Origin: Deinococcus sp. LM3
Lineage (GTDB): Bacteria; Deinococcota; Deinococci; Deinococcales; Deinococcaceae
Direction: 5' to 3'
NCBI RefSeq assembly: GCF_002017875.1
Contig: NZ_MUFV01000001.1
Location: 806,001-870,000 of the forward strand
Length of the DNA stretch: 64,000 nt
In this document: positions 49,533 to 59,270 of the stretch, piece after piece
Layout: every line of letters begins with the position of its first letter
Position numbering within the stretch: the first letter of the stretch is position 1
Position numbers and translations under genes: made by a program
The notes under the pieces: generated by a model
The model's database searches: none
What the model was told of the DNA's origin: nothing
The model's input: only the letters and a program-made list of their open reading frames with translations

Positions 49533-50960
49533 ATGACCCGCCCACCCCCGCACCGTCCTTCTGTCGGTTCGTCCGACGCCCCGCGCCCTGGTCGCCATAA
49601 GACGCTGTACTCGCGTCTGAGCCCACCGCAGCTGATTTCGCTCTCGTTTCTGGTCGCCATTGTGGTCGGGGGCGTGCTGCTGAGCCTGCCGATCACGCAC
49701 GGCCTGAACGAGGACGGCACCCGCCGCTCCGTGAACTTCCTGCAGGCCGTGTTCACCGCCACCAGCGCGCTGTGCGTGACGGGCCTGAACGTCATAGATC
49801 CCGCCAAGGACTTCAACCGTCTGGGGCAGGTGATCATCATGCTGCTGATCCAGCTGGGCGGACTGGGGATCATCACGTTCGGCACGTCGTTTGCGCTGCT
49901 GTCGCGCCGACGGGTGAACTTCAGCGAACGGATGCGGGTGGCGCAGCAGGTGGGGGCGCTGAACACGGGCGGGGTGCTGTCCCTGATCCGCAGCATCTTC
50001 CTGTACACCTTCCTGATCGAACTGATCGGCGCGGCGCTGCTGGCGTTCCGGTTCGTGCCGCTCGAAGGTTGGGGGCGCGGGCTGTTCTACTCGCTGTTCC
50101 ACTCGATCAGTGCGTTCAACAACGCGGGCTTCGCGCTGTACAGCAACAACCTGATGAACTTCGTGACGGACCCACTGGTGAGTATCGTGGTGGCGCTGCT
50201 GATCATCCTGGGCGGGATGGGGTTCCTGGTGCAGCTGAACGTCGTGGCGCACCTGATGAACCCGCGCCGCCACCGGCTGGCGGTACACAGCAAACTGGTG
50301 CTGACCATGATGACGGTCCTGCTGGTGGTCGGCACACTGACGTACCTGATCTTCGAGTGGAGCAACCCGGCCACGCTGGGTCCGCTGGGCCTCGGCGGCA
50401 AACTGCTGGCCAGTTTCTTTCAGAGTGTCACGACCCGCACCGCCGGTTTCAACACGCTGGATTACGGCGCGATGGGGCTCACGACGCTGTTCATCACCAT
50501 CATCCTGATGTTCATCGGCGCGAACCCCGGCGGGACCGGGGGCGGCATCAAGACCAGTACCTTCTACGTCATGATGGCCAGCGCCTGGAGCATGGTGCGG
50601 GGCCGGCGGGACGCCACGCTGTTCCACCGTCGACTGGATACCGACACGATCCTGCGGGCCATGACGGTGGGACTGCTGAGCATCGGACTGGTGAACATCA
50701 TGTTCGTGCTGCTGCTGGCCCTGAACACCAGAGCGGACGTGCGCTTCGTGAACCTGTTCTTCGAGGCGGTCAGCGCCTTCGCCACGGTGGGCCTGAGCAT
50801 GAACACCACGCCACTCCTGAACGCCAACCAGCACGTCGTGCTGATCATCCTGATGTTCCTGGGCCGCATCGGGCCCCTGACGTTCGCCGTGGCCTTCAGC
50901 CGCTCCGGGGCCGGTGACGTGGTCCGCTACCCGGCCGAGAAGGACATCCTGATCGGATGA
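49533..50960 (+). CDS. ktrB: Potassium transporter KtrB/TrkH family, first copy
   Basis: This 475-residue K+ channel-like transporter has four M1-P-M2 repeats. Selectivity-filter loops are seen in order: TSALCVTGLN, HSISAFNNAGF, TRTAGFNTLD and VSAFATVGLS. Each keeps its filter glycine. The intramembrane gate loop of D3 (GANPGGTGGGIKTSTF) is present. The N-terminal 30 residues are polar. It works with the KtrA ring, encoded two genes downstream. It overlaps the second copy by 4 nt (ATGA). The promoter is the TAGAAT box at 49516. Confidence 0.93.
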   Translation: MTRPPPHRPSVGSSDAPRPGRHKTLYSRLSPPQLISLSFLVAIVVGGVLLSLPITHGLNEDGTRRSVNFLQAVFTATSALCVTGLNVIDPAKDFNRLGQVIIMLLIQLGGLGIITFGTSFALLSRRRVNFSERMRVAQQVGALNTGGVLSLIRSIFLYTFLIELIGAALLAFRFVPLEGWGRGLFYSLFHSISAFNNAGFALYSNNLMNFVTDPLVSIVVALLIILGGMGFLVQLNVVAHLMNPRRHRLAVHSKLVLTMMTVLLVVGTLTYLIFEWSNPATLGPLGLGGKLLASFFQSVTTRTAGFNTLDYGAMGLTTLFITIILMFIGANPGGTGGGIKTSTFYVMMASAWSMVRGRRDATLFHRRLDTDTILRAMTVGLLSIGLVNIMFVLLLALNTRADVRFVNLFFEAVSAFATVGLSMNTTPLLNANQHVVLIILMFLGRIGPLTFAVAFSRSGAGDVVRYPAEKDILIG

Positions 50961-52330
50961 ACTGGTTCCGTTCACGTGGTCCCCGCCGCAGCCTGCGACG
51001 GCGGCTGCGTCCCCCGCAGCTGCTGGCGCTGGTGTACCTGCTGGGCATCGCGCTGGGCGCGGCGCTGCTGCACCTGCCCGGCATGACCCGTCCCGGCGTG
51101 ACCCTGACCACCGTGGACCTGCTGTTCACCGCCACCAGTGCCATCTGCATCACGGGCCTCGTGGTGGCCGACACGGGCGAGGCGTTCACGCGGCTGGGGC
51201 AGGTGACGATCATCCTGCTCGCGCAGGTCGGGGGGCTGGGCATCATCACCTTCGGAACGCTGTTCGCGCTGCTGGCCGGGCGACGCGTGAACTTCAGCGA
51301 ACGCCAGCACCTCGCGCAGCAGGTAAACGCCCTGAACGTGGGGGGCGTGGTGGCGCTGGTGCGGATCATCTTCCTGTACACCTTCGCCGCGCAGGGTCTG
51401 GGCGCGCTGCTGCTGTCGCTGCGCTTCGTGCCGCAGTTCGGGCTGGGCGAGGGCCTGTACCAGGCGGTGTTCCACTCGATCAGCGCGTACAACAACGCGG
51501 GCTTCGTGGTGCTGCCCGGCGGCATGGCCCCCTACGCGACCGACCCGCTGGTCAGCGGCGTGATCGCCGCGCTGATCGTGCTGGGCGGCCTGGGCTTCCT
51601 GGTGCAGTTGAACCTGCTGACCCACTGGCGCGCCCCGCGCCGCAACCGCCTGCTGATCTACAGCCGCCTGACCCTGTGGACCACCCTGGCGCTGCTGCTG
51701 CTGGGAGCGGTCGTGATCCTGGCGCTGGAGTGGAAGAATCCCGGCACGCTGGGGCCGCTCGGGCCGGGCGGGAAGCTCCTGGCCGCCGTGTTCCAGAGCG
51801 TCACGCCGCGCTCGGGTGGGTTCGCCACGGTGGACTTCACGGCCATGGGGAACGCCACGATCTTCCTGGTGATCGCGCTGATGTTCATCGGGGCAAACAG
51901 CGGCTCGACCGGTGGCGGCATCAAGACCAGCACCTTCGCGATCCTGCTGGGCAGCGCCTGGAACCTGATCCGGGGCCGCACGGAACTCATCACCTTCGGG
52001 CGGCGGGTCATGCCGGAGAATGTCGTGCGGGCCGGGACGATCACGACCATCTACACGCTGCTGGTCTTCACGGGCTTCTTCCTGATGCTGGTCACGAACC
52101 CCTCGCTGCGCTTCACGCCGCTGCTGTTCGAGACGGTCAGCGCCGCCGCCACCGTCGGCCTGAGCCTGAACACCACGCACCTGCTGAACGATGCGGGCCT
52201 GATCATCCTGAGTGTCCTGATGTACCTGGGCCGCATCGGGCCGGTCACGTTCGCGCTGGCCCTGAACCTGCGCGAGACCAGCAGCGGCAGCGTCCGCTAC
52301 CCGCCGGAACGGGACATCCTGGTCGGGTGA
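50957..52330 (+). CDS. ktrB: Potassium transporter KtrB/TrkH family, second copy
   Basis: This 457-residue paralogue of the preceding protein matches it in all four repeats: TSAICITGLV, HSISAYNNAGF, TPRSGGFATVD and VSAAATVGLS. The third filter reads SGGF in place of TAGF, the main difference at the pore. The gate segment GANSGSTGGGIKTSTF is conserved. Overlap with the first copy implies coupled, near-equal synthesis, which would allow a KtrB heterodimer. The alternative is two separate homodimers with different ion preference (K+ or Na+) sharing one KtrA. Confidence 0.92.
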   Translation: MNWFRSRGPRRSLRRRLRPPQLLALVYLLGIALGAALLHLPGMTRPGVTLTTVDLLFTATSAICITGLVVADTGEAFTRLGQVTIILLAQVGGLGIITFGTLFALLAGRRVNFSERQHLAQQVNALNVGGVVALVRIIFLYTFAAQGLGALLLSLRFVPQFGLGEGLYQAVFHSISAYNNAGFVVLPGGMAPYATDPLVSGVIAALIVLGGLGFLVQLNLLTHWRAPRRNRLLIYSRLTLWTTLALLLLGAVVILALEWKNPGTLGPLGPGGKLLAAVFQSVTPRSGGFATVDFTAMGNATIFLVIALMFIGANSGSTGGGIKTSTFAILLGSAWNLIRGRTELITFGRRVMPENVVRAGTITTIYTLLVFTGFFLMLVTNPSLRFTPLLFETVSAAATVGLSLNTTHLLNDAGLIILSVLMYLGRIGPVTFALALNLRETSSGSVRYPPERDILVG

Positions 52331-52406
52331 TCCCGGCGGCCCCTCTCCTGAAGTACTCTCTTGGACACCGGCCCGGCCGACCGCCGGCGCGCGAAAGGAA
52401 GCACAC

Positions 52407-53066
52407 ATGAAAAGCAAACAATGCCTCGTGATCGGCCTGGGCCGCTTCGGTACGGCCGTCGCCACCACCCTGTACGAGATGGGCCACGAAGTCGTGGCCG
52501 TCGATCACCACGAGGAGAACGTCGAACGGGTCATGAACCTCGTCACGCACGCCGCCATCCTGGACGCCAGCGACGAACGCGCCCTGCGGACCCTGGGCGT
52601 CGCGGACTTCGACGTGGTCGTGGTCGCCATCGGCACGGACGTGCAGGCGAACATCCTGGCGACCATGAACGCCAAGAGCCTGGGCGCGCCGTACGTGGTG
52701 TGCAAGGCCATCGACGAGATGGCCCGCCGGGTGCTGGAACGCATTGGCGCGGACCTCGTCATCCGGCCCGAGCATGACATGGGCGTACGCCTGGCGCGGC
52801 AGATCGCCACGCCGAACATCGTGGACACCCTGGACCTGGGCAGCGATTACGCCGTCGTGGAGATCGAGGCGAACGAGCGCCTGAAAGGCACGCTGCGCGA
52901 CCTGAACCTGACGGGCCGCTTCGGGGTGCAGGTGATCGCCATGAGCCGCGCCGGGAAGATCGAGGTCACGCCCGGCGCCGAGGACGAACTGCGCCCCCAC
53001 GACAAACTGGTCCTGATCGGCACGACCCACGCCCTAGACGAACTGCGCCGCTACCTGGGCGAGTAA
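52407..53066 (+). CDS. ktrA: Potassium uptake regulator KtrA (RCK domains)
   Basis: This 219-residue cytosolic protein has an N-terminal RCK_N Rossmann domain (CLVIGLGRFGTAVATTLYEMG, with the acidic ribose-binding Asp in VAVDHHEEN) and an RCK_C domain from about residue 140 (FGVQVIAMSRAGKIEVTPGAEDELRPHDKLVLIG). It forms an octameric ring that gates KtrB in response to ATP/ADP and cyclic-di-AMP-type ligands in other bacteria. It lies 76 nt after the second ktrB; GAAAGGAAG precedes the ATG. The TAA stop shares its last base with repeat copy 6. Confidence 0.95.
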   Translation: MKSKQCLVIGLGRFGTAVATTLYEMGHEVVAVDHHEENVERVMNLVTHAAILDASDERALRTLGVADFDVVVVAIGTDVQANILATMNAKSLGAPYVVCKAIDEMARRVLERIGADLVIRPEHDMGVRLARQIATPNIVDTLDLGSDYAVVEIEANERLKGTLRDLNLTGRFGVQVIAMSRAGKIEVTPGAEDELRPHDKLVLIGTTHALDELRRYLGE

Positions 53067-53190
53067 TACGGACTCCGATTGAATGGGCTGCAAAGACCGT
53101 TCAATCCGAGCGGACTCGCAGAGCTTCGCAGAAGAGCGAGTGGGAGAAAAACGGGTTCCGGGTTGTCAGCGAAACAGACGGAGTCCGTAT
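53066..53190 (-). repeat. Interspersed structured repeat, copy 6 (125 bp)
   Basis: This copy has reverse orientation. The ends ATACGGACTCCG and CGGAGTCCGTAT are perfectly complementary. Hairpin II is GATTGAA...TTCAATC. About 30 nt holding one arm of hairpin I are deleted, leaving GGGTTGTCAGCGAAAC. The first base is the last A of the ktrA TAA. It lies between convergent genes. Confidence 0.92.
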
Positions 53191-53204
53191 ACCGCAGGCG
53201 GGGT

Positions 53205-53234
53205 GCGGGCCGTGGGTTGATCCTCACGGCCCGC
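53205..53234 (+). terminator. Terminator of the ktr operon
   Basis: A perfect 10-bp stem GCGGGCCGTG/CACGGCCCGC with a 10-nt loop, followed by TTCTCC. It lies just beyond repeat copy 6 and may also serve the convergent small gene. Confidence 0.75.
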
Positions 53235-53251
53235 TTCTCCCTGCCCCCTGC

Positions 53252-53407
53252 CTACTGCCGGCCGAGAGCCACGACCATTGCCGCCAGCAGCGGCAGCAGC
53301 GCGGCCAGTCCCCAGACGGTCCCGGCGCGGGCCACGCCGGGCCGCAGCAGGAACAGCAGCAGCAGCGCGGCGACAGCCAGGGTCAGCAGCAGGTACAGGG
53401 CGTTCAT
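53252..53407 (-). CDS. Small membrane protein with two helices
   Basis: This 51-residue protein comes from a short frame. It starts with ATG at 53405-53407, with TATGCT 7 nt upstream, and stops at TAG 53252-53254. The product starts MNALYLLLTLAVAALLLLF, a membrane helix, followed by a basic loop (LRPGVARAG) and a second helix (TVWGLAALLPLLAAMVVAL), ending GRQ. Loop charges suggest that both ends face outside. Function unknown. Support comes from the promoter spacing, the coherent membrane topology and the terminator next to its stop. Confidence 0.65.
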   Translation of the reverse strand: MNALYLLLTLAVAALLLLFLLRPGVARAGTVWGLAALLPLLAAMVVALGRQ

Positions 53408-53414
53408 GGAGAGC

Positions 53415-53420
53415 AGCATA
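53415..53420 (-). promoter_or_regulatory. -10 box of the 51-aa membrane protein gene
   Basis: Read on the minus strand this is TATGCT, 7 nt before the ATG. Confidence 0.55.
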
Positions 53421-53438
53421 CGGCGCCGATCACCGCCC

Positions 53439-54641
53439 TCAGCGTTGCGCCTGCCGCTGCGCCTCGTCCAGCGCGGCCTTCGCGCTCAGCTTGCCGGTCG
53501 TGGCCTTCTGCATGGCGTCTTCCAGCAGGACCGTCCAGGCGGCGTACTCGGGCGTGGTGGGGCGCGGCACGGCGCGGTTCATCTGGGCGTGCGCGGCGCG
53601 CAGCTGCGGGTTCCTGGCGTACCAGCCTTCCAGCAGCGGCACGGTGGCGCGGCGCGGCGGGGCGTAGGCGGTGACCTGCACCCAGCTGGCCAGTCGGTCC
53701 GGGGCGTTCAGGTACTGCCAGAACGCGGCGGCGCCGGCCTGCTCGGTGGCCGGGGTGCCTTTCGGGATCGCCAGGGTCGCGCCGCCCAGCGGGACGGTGC
53801 ACGCGCCGGCCTTCTCGCAGGGGAACGGCGCGACGCCCAGCTTGAACAGCGGGAGCTTGCGCGCGTCGGTCCAGTTGGCGACGCTGGCCAGCACGAACAC
53901 GTTCTGGCCGCGCGCGAAGTCGATGGCGGCGCGGGTGGCCTCGTTCAGGGTGCGGGGCTGCGCGTGCCCGGCGGCACTCATGCGGGCCAGCTGCGTGAGG
54001 GCCTCGGTCGCGTCGGGGCTGTTCAGGCGGGGTTCCTGGCCGCTGCTGAGCGTCCCGCCGCGCGACAGGACGTTCGCCTCGAAGGTCCAGGCGTCGGCGG
54101 CGACCACCAGCGGGCGTCGGCCGCCCGTGGCGAGCGCGCGACTGACGCGTTCCAGGTCGGCCCAGGTGTCCGGAACCTTCTGCTCGGCGTTCTCCAGGAT
54201 GCGGGCGTTGAACATCAGGACCGGCACGCTGACATTCCAGGGCAGGCCGTAGGTGCGGCCGCCCATCTCGCCGGCCCGCCAGACGGCCGGGTAGAAGTCG
54301 TTCTTCAGGGCGTCGGGCAGGGCGTCCACGGTGCGGGTCAGGTCCGTCAGCTGACCGGCAGCGGCCAGCGCGGGGAACTGCGTGAATTCCAGCTGCACCA
54401 GCGCGGGCGCGCGCCCGGCCTTCTGGGCTGCCTGGAATTTGGGCAGCAGTTCGCGGTAGTTGCCCTGCGCGACCGGCACGACCTCGTAGGTGCTCTGCGA
54501 GCGGTTGAAGTCGCGGGCATAGGCGGCGACGGTGTCTTTCACGCCGGTCATGGCGTGCCAGAACTCCACGCGGACCGGCGCGGCCTGCGCGGAGGCCGGA
54601 ACGAGCAGGGACAGGGTCAGGAGGCAAGCCAGGGAACGCAT
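53439..54641 (-). CDS. ABC transporter substrate-binding protein (UgpB-like)
   Basis: This 400-residue secreted binding protein has the signal peptide MRSLACLLTLSLLVPASAQA, cut before APVRVEFWHAM. The EFWHAMTG start and the GLPWNVSVPVLMFN segment fit the sugar/glycerol-3-phosphate family (UgpB-like). A disulfide is possible between the two Cys in PCEKAGACTV. No permease or ATPase gene is adjacent, so its partners lie elsewhere, or it is an orphan. TACACT lies 6 nt before the ATG, so the transcript is likely leaderless. The 51-aa membrane protein gene follows on the same strand. Confidence 0.9.
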   Translation of the reverse strand: MRSLACLLTLSLLVPASAQAAPVRVEFWHAMTGVKDTVAAYARDFNRSQSTYEVVPVAQGNYRELLPKFQAAQKAGRAPALVQLEFTQFPALAAAGQLTDLTRTVDALPDALKNDFYPAVWRAGEMGGRTYGLPWNVSVPVLMFNARILENAEQKVPDTWADLERVSRALATGGRRPLVVAADAWTFEANVLSRGGTLSSGQEPRLNSPDATEALTQLARMSAAGHAQPRTLNEATRAAIDFARGQNVFVLASVANWTDARKLPLFKLGVAPFPCEKAGACTVPLGGATLAIPKGTPATEQAGAAAFWQYLNAPDRLASWVQVTAYAPPRRATVPLLEGWYARNPQLRAAHAQMNRAVPRPTTPEYAAWTVLLEDAMQKATTGKLSAKAALDEAQRQAQR

Positions 54642-54647
54642 GCGCGG

Positions 54648-54653
54648 AGTGTA
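54648..54653 (-). promoter_or_regulatory. -10 box of the UgpB-like gene (leaderless)
   Basis: Read on the minus strand this is TACACT, 6 nt before the ATG. Confidence 0.6.
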
Positions 54654-54699
54654 CCTGCTGCGCCTGACTGGAAGCTGCCCCCACAGGTGGGCCCGGCGC

Positions 54700-56415
54700 T
54701 CAGGGCAGCACGGGGTACAGGTCCACGCGGGTGCCGGGCCGCACGTCCTGGCGCGCGGCGATGCCGACCGTGGCGGCCGCGCCGCTGCGGGTCCCCAGTC
54801 GGCTCAGGAGCGTCACGAGTTCCGTCACGTCCAGGCCCTGCACGTACTCGCTGGGCACGCCGCGCGCCGTGATGTCCAGCACGGTGTCCTTGACGAGATC
54901 GTTCACCTGTTCCTGCAGCGCGCCGGGCGTGACGTTCAGGTTCAGGGTGGCGCGGCGGATGATCTGATCCCCGCGGTACAGGACGGCGTTGGGGCGGGCG
55001 TCGCAGCTCAGGTCCACCGGGAAGCCCACGGCGGCGTTCTGCGCGGCGCGGCACTGCACGAAGGTACTGACGTTCAGGCCGCGCAGCTTGGTTTCGAGCA
55101 GGCTGCGCGCCCCGGCATTCAGGCGGACGCTGGGGGTTCCCTTGGCGCCGCGCGCCTGGGCGCTGCGGGCCGCGTCGGCCAGGAAGGCGTCGAGGTTGCG
55201 TACGCTGGGCACCACGGCGGCGTACACGAGGTCGTTCTTGGGGTAGGCGAGGTCGGTGTTGCGGCTGGCGCTCAGTTCGGCGCGGCTGCTGGAGTACTCG
55301 TCCTGAAGGCGGCCCAGCGTTTCGCGGGCGGCGGCGAGGTCCCGGCCGAGCGCCTCGTTGCTGGCGCGCAGCTGGGTCTGCTGCGTGCGGAGTTGCGCCT
55401 GCTGGGCCTGCAGGGTGGTCAGTTCGGCGCGCACGCGGTCGCGGTCGCGGGCGGCAGCGTCGCGTTCGGCAGTCAGCTGGGCGCGTTCGGTCAGCAGGCG
55501 GTCACGGGCCTGCTGCGCGGCCTGCTGCTGCTCGCGGGCGCGGGCCAGGGCGTCCTGCGCGGCGTTCAGGGTCTGCCGGGCGCTGCTCAGGGCGGCGTCG
55601 GCAGCGGCGCGCGAGGCGTTCAGGGTCCGCAGCTGCCCGCTCAGGGTCGTCACCTGCGCGCGGGCCTGCTGCGCCTGCTGGACGGCGGCGCGCTGCGCGG
55701 CCTGCGCGGCGGCCTGCTGGGCGGCGGCGCGCTGCTGGGCCTGTTCGGCGGCCTGCTGGGCGGCGGCGGCGCGTTCCTGCGCGGTCCGGGTTTCCTGTTC
55801 GCTCAGGGCGATGCGCGCGCCGAGGTCCACGACCTGCGCGTCGAGCGTCTGGGCGCGCTGCTGGCTGCGGCTCAGCGCCTGCTCACTCTGCGTGAGTTTC
55901 AGGCGGCTTTCCTCGGCGCGGCGTTCCAGTGAGGTGCGGGTGGTGGTCAGGGTGCGGACGCGGCGTTCGAGTTCGGCAGCCTGCTTCCCGAGGGCCTGTT
56001 CGGCGGCGCGCGCGGCGTCCAGGTCGGCGCGGGTGCTTTTCAGGTCGCGCTGCGCGTTCTGCTGCTGCGCGCGCAGCGTCTGCGCTTCCTGCTGCGCGCG
56101 GTCCCGGTCGGCCTGCGCGGCGCGCAGTTCGGCCTGCACGCCCCCGATCTCGGCGCGCAGGGCCTCGAGTTGCGGGCGCAGCTGGTCGGCCTGCGCGATG
56201 GTGTTCACGGCGCTGCTGTTCAGGGCCAGGAACGCGGCGAGGCTGGCGGCGCTGATGCCCATGCCGGACAGCACCGCCACGAGCAGCGCGGTCGTCTTGG
56301 GGCGCAGTCCGAACAGGCGGATGTGCTTGCGGCCGGCCTTGCGGGCGATGGTGTCGGCGGCGTAGGCGACCACGCCCGAGAGCACGATCACGAAGGGAAG
56401 GAACAGCCACAGCAT
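54700..56415 (-). CDS. DUF3084 membrane coiled-coil protein
   Basis: This 571-residue protein has two N-terminal membrane helices (LWLFLPFVIVLSGVVAYAADTI and LLVAVLSGMGISAASLAAFLAL) bracketing the conserved AGRKHIRLFGLRPKTTA loop. A very long Ala/Gln/Arg-rich coiled coil follows (about 75-375). A globular C-terminal part resumes with NDLVYAAVVPSVRNLDAFLA and ends in TRVDLYPVLP. This is the DUF3084 layout, known chiefly from cyanobacteria and Deinococcus-Thermus; the function is unknown. The C-terminus is probably outside the cytosol, spanning the envelope. It follows lptB by 22 nt, so an envelope role is suggested. Confidence 0.85.
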   Translation of the reverse strand: MLWLFLPFVIVLSGVVAYAADTIARKAGRKHIRLFGLRPKTTALLVAVLSGMGISAASLAAFLALNSSAVNTIAQADQLRPQLEALRAEIGGVQAELRAAQADRDRAQQEAQTLRAQQQNAQRDLKSTRADLDAARAAEQALGKQAAELERRVRTLTTTRTSLERRAEESRLKLTQSEQALSRSQQRAQTLDAQVVDLGARIALSEQETRTAQERAAAAQQAAEQAQQRAAAQQAAAQAAQRAAVQQAQQARAQVTTLSGQLRTLNASRAAADAALSSARQTLNAAQDALARAREQQQAAQQARDRLLTERAQLTAERDAAARDRDRVRAELTTLQAQQAQLRTQQTQLRASNEALGRDLAAARETLGRLQDEYSSSRAELSASRNTDLAYPKNDLVYAAVVPSVRNLDAFLADAARSAQARGAKGTPSVRLNAGARSLLETKLRGLNVSTFVQCRAAQNAAVGFPVDLSCDARPNAVLYRGDQIIRRATLNLNVTPGALQEQVNDLVKDTVLDITARGVPSEYVQGLDVTELVTLLSRLGTRSGAAATVGIAARQDVRPGTRVDLYPVLP

Positions 56416-56437
56416 CGTCAGGGTCTCCGGGCAGAGG

Positions 56438-57229
<792 letters not shown>

Positions 57230-57235
57230 GTCCGC

Positions 57236-57241
57236 AGCGTA
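57236..57241 (-). promoter_or_regulatory. lptB -10 box (decides start)
   Basis: Read on the minus strand this is TACGCT, 6 nt before the GTG. It rules out the upstream in-frame ATG. Confidence 0.6.
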
Positions 57242-57380
57242 CCACGCACCCCCCATGAGCCCCGTGATGAAGTTCCGGATCGGCCCCCGTTACCGGCCCA
57301 GCCACCAGTCCAGCCACCAGCCCAGGCACCGGCCCCCGCCAGAGTGTGGGCGCGGGGAGTGCAGGCGGGGGCCAGCGGAT

Positions 57381-57386
57381 TAGACT
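57381..57386 (+). promoter_or_regulatory. deoB -10 box (leaderless)
   Basis: TAGACT, 7 nt before the ATG at 57394. Confidence 0.6.
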
Positions 57387-57393
57387 GGGCGGC

Positions 57394-58569
57394 ATGTTGC
57401 TGACGATTGTCGTACTGGATTCCGTGGGGGTCGGCGAACTGCCGGACGCCGCAAGTTTCGGGGATACCGGCGCCCACACCCTGAACCACACCCTGCAGGC
57501 CGCGCCCGTTCACCTGCCGAACCTCGCGGCGCTGGGGCTGACGCGCGTCCCGACCGTGCAGACCGGCGAGGCGACCATTCCGGCCGTGCCCGCGCAGGGG
57601 GCGTTCGGGCGAATGCGGGAGGTCAGTCCCGGCAAGGACACCAGCACCGGCCACTGGGAGTTCATGGGCGTGCAGCTGGAGCACGCCTTCCAGGTGTTCC
57701 CGGACGGTTTCCCGCCCGAGGTGATGGACCGGTTCGACGCGGCGACCGGCACCGGGCACCTGTGCAACCGCCCGTACAGCGGCACCGACGTGCTGCTGGA
57801 CTTCGGTGAGGAGCACGTGCGGACCGGCCAGCCCATCGTGTATACCAGCGCGGACAGCGTGTTCCAGATCGCCGCGCACGAGGACGTGGTGCCGCTGGAG
57901 ACGCTGTACGCGTGGTGCGCCGCCGCGCGCGAGATCCTGCAGGGCGAGTACGCCGTGGCCCGTGTGATCGCCCGGCCGTTCCGGGGCGAGCGGCCGTTCG
58001 AGCGGGTGAACGAGCACCGCAAGGACTTCAGCCTGATCCCGCCGCCCACGGTGCTGGACGCCCTGAAGGACGCGGGGCAGGCGGTCGTGGGGATCGGGAA
58101 GATTCCGGACATCTACGCGCACCGGGGTTTCACCGAGGAAATCCACACCGACGACAACGCCGACGGCATCGCCAAGACACTGGATCGGATGCGCCGCGCG
58201 GCTGCCGAGGGCACGAGCGGCCTGATCTTCACGAACCTGGTGGATTTCGACAGTCGTTTCGGGCACCGCCGCGACCCGCAGGGCTACAGCGCCTGCCTGG
58301 CGCAGTTCGACGCGGCCCTGCCGGACCTGATCGCTGCCGTGCCCGCCGGGGGCGCGCTGATCGTCATCAGCGACCACGGCAATGATCCCACCTGGAAGGG
58401 TTCGGACCACACCCGCGAGTACGGGCTGCTGCTGGCGCACCGCGCCGGGGCGGCGGGCGTGGACCTGGGTGAGCGCGCCACCTTCGCGGACGTGGGCGCG
58501 ACCGCCGCCGACGCGCTGGGTGCCGACTGGACCGGCCCGGGCGAGAGTTTCTGGCCGCTTCTCACGTGA
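57394..58569 (+). CDS. deoB: Phosphopentomutase
   Basis: This 391-residue enzyme interconverts (deoxy)ribose 1- and 5-phosphate for nucleoside salvage. Alkaline-phosphatase-type metal sites are visible: VVLDSVGVGELPDA near the start, SPGKDTSTGHWE with the phosphorylated Thr, and ISDHGNDPTWKGSDHTREY with FTNLVDFDSRFGHRRD. The ATG is fixed by the TAGACT box 7 nt upstream. It overlaps the following gene as GTGA. Deinococcus feeds on nucleosides from degraded DNA, which fits. Length is normal. Confidence 0.95.
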   Translation: MLLTIVVLDSVGVGELPDAASFGDTGAHTLNHTLQAAPVHLPNLAALGLTRVPTVQTGEATIPAVPAQGAFGRMREVSPGKDTSTGHWEFMGVQLEHAFQVFPDGFPPEVMDRFDAATGTGHLCNRPYSGTDVLLDFGEEHVRTGQPIVYTSADSVFQIAAHEDVVPLETLYAWCAAAREILQGEYAVARVIARPFRGERPFERVNEHRKDFSLIPPPTVLDALKDAGQAVVGIGKIPDIYAHRGFTEEIHTDDNADGIAKTLDRMRRAAAEGTSGLIFTNLVDFDSRFGHRRDPQGYSACLAQFDAALPDLIAAVPAGGALIVISDHGNDPTWKGSDHTREYGLLLAHRAGAAGVDLGERATFADVGATAADALGADWTGPGESFWPLLT

Positions 58570-59270
58570 CGGCGCCCGGCGACCCTGCCCTGAGCGCAGC
58601 GGCCGGCCCGCTGTACGCCGCGCCGGAGGCGTTCACGCTGACCCTGACGCTGGGCGGCCGGTACGCCGGCGAGCAGAGTTGGGCCATCCACCCGGAACGC
58701 AGCGCCGTCGTGGCGCGCGTGCAGACCGATTTCGGCGGGGTGCTGCCCGAGATCCGGCGGGTGCAGACCAGCCGCCTGCACCCCCGGCAGCACACCAGCC
58801 TCGGGTACGCGGAGGGGGACGGGCGGGGCCGCGCGTCGTTCGAGGTGAACTTCGACCGGCGCGCCGGAACGGTCACGCTCCGGCAGGGGCGCGACGAGGC
58901 CAGCGCGCCCCTGACCACCGACTACCAGGATCCGGTCAGTCTGCTGCTGTGGCTGCGCGCCCAGGTGGCGCAGGCCACCCCGGAGGACGGCGGCGACCCG
59001 GCCACGCCGGAACGCACGCACGCGCAACTGACGGGCGGCCGCGTCCTGATTCAGCGGCTGCCGGATCAGGAGATCGCGGGCGTGCCGTGCAGCGGCTTCT
59101 ACCTGCGGCCCGGCAGCGCGTACGTGTTCGTCGAGCAGGCCGCGCCGTGGCGGCTGATGCGTCTGATTCAGCCCACCGATTTCGGGCCGGTCGAGGCGAA
59201 CGTGTCGGCCGCGCCGGGTCGCCGGACCGCGCCGGCCGGAGCGCCGGAACGCCGCCGCCGCCGCGCCTGA
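58566..59270 (+). CDS. DUF3108-like protein
   Basis: This 234-residue protein has a beta-rich central domain similar to DUF3108. Features are RVQTSRLHPRQHTSLGYAEG, RASFEVNFDRRAGTVTL, and the DPVSLLLWLRAQVAQ segment, which corresponds to the family's 'D..S..Y.LR' motif. DUF3108 proteins are normally periplasmic, but no signal peptide is visible here. The C-terminus is short and basic (PERRRRRA). The GTG at 58566 overlaps the deoB stop, so it is coupled to deoB. Function unknown. The family link is a judgement from the motif order only. Confidence 0.7.
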   Translation: MTAPGDPALSAAAGPLYAAPEAFTLTLTLGGRYAGEQSWAIHPERSAVVARVQTDFGGVLPEIRRVQTSRLHPRQHTSLGYAEGDGRGRASFEVNFDRRAGTVTLRQGRDEASAPLTTDYQDPVSLLLWLRAQVAQATPEDGGDPATPERTHAQLTGGRVLIQRLPDQEIAGVPCSGFYLRPGSAYVFVEQAAPWRLMRLIQPTDFGPVEANVSAAPGRRTAPAGAPERRRRRA

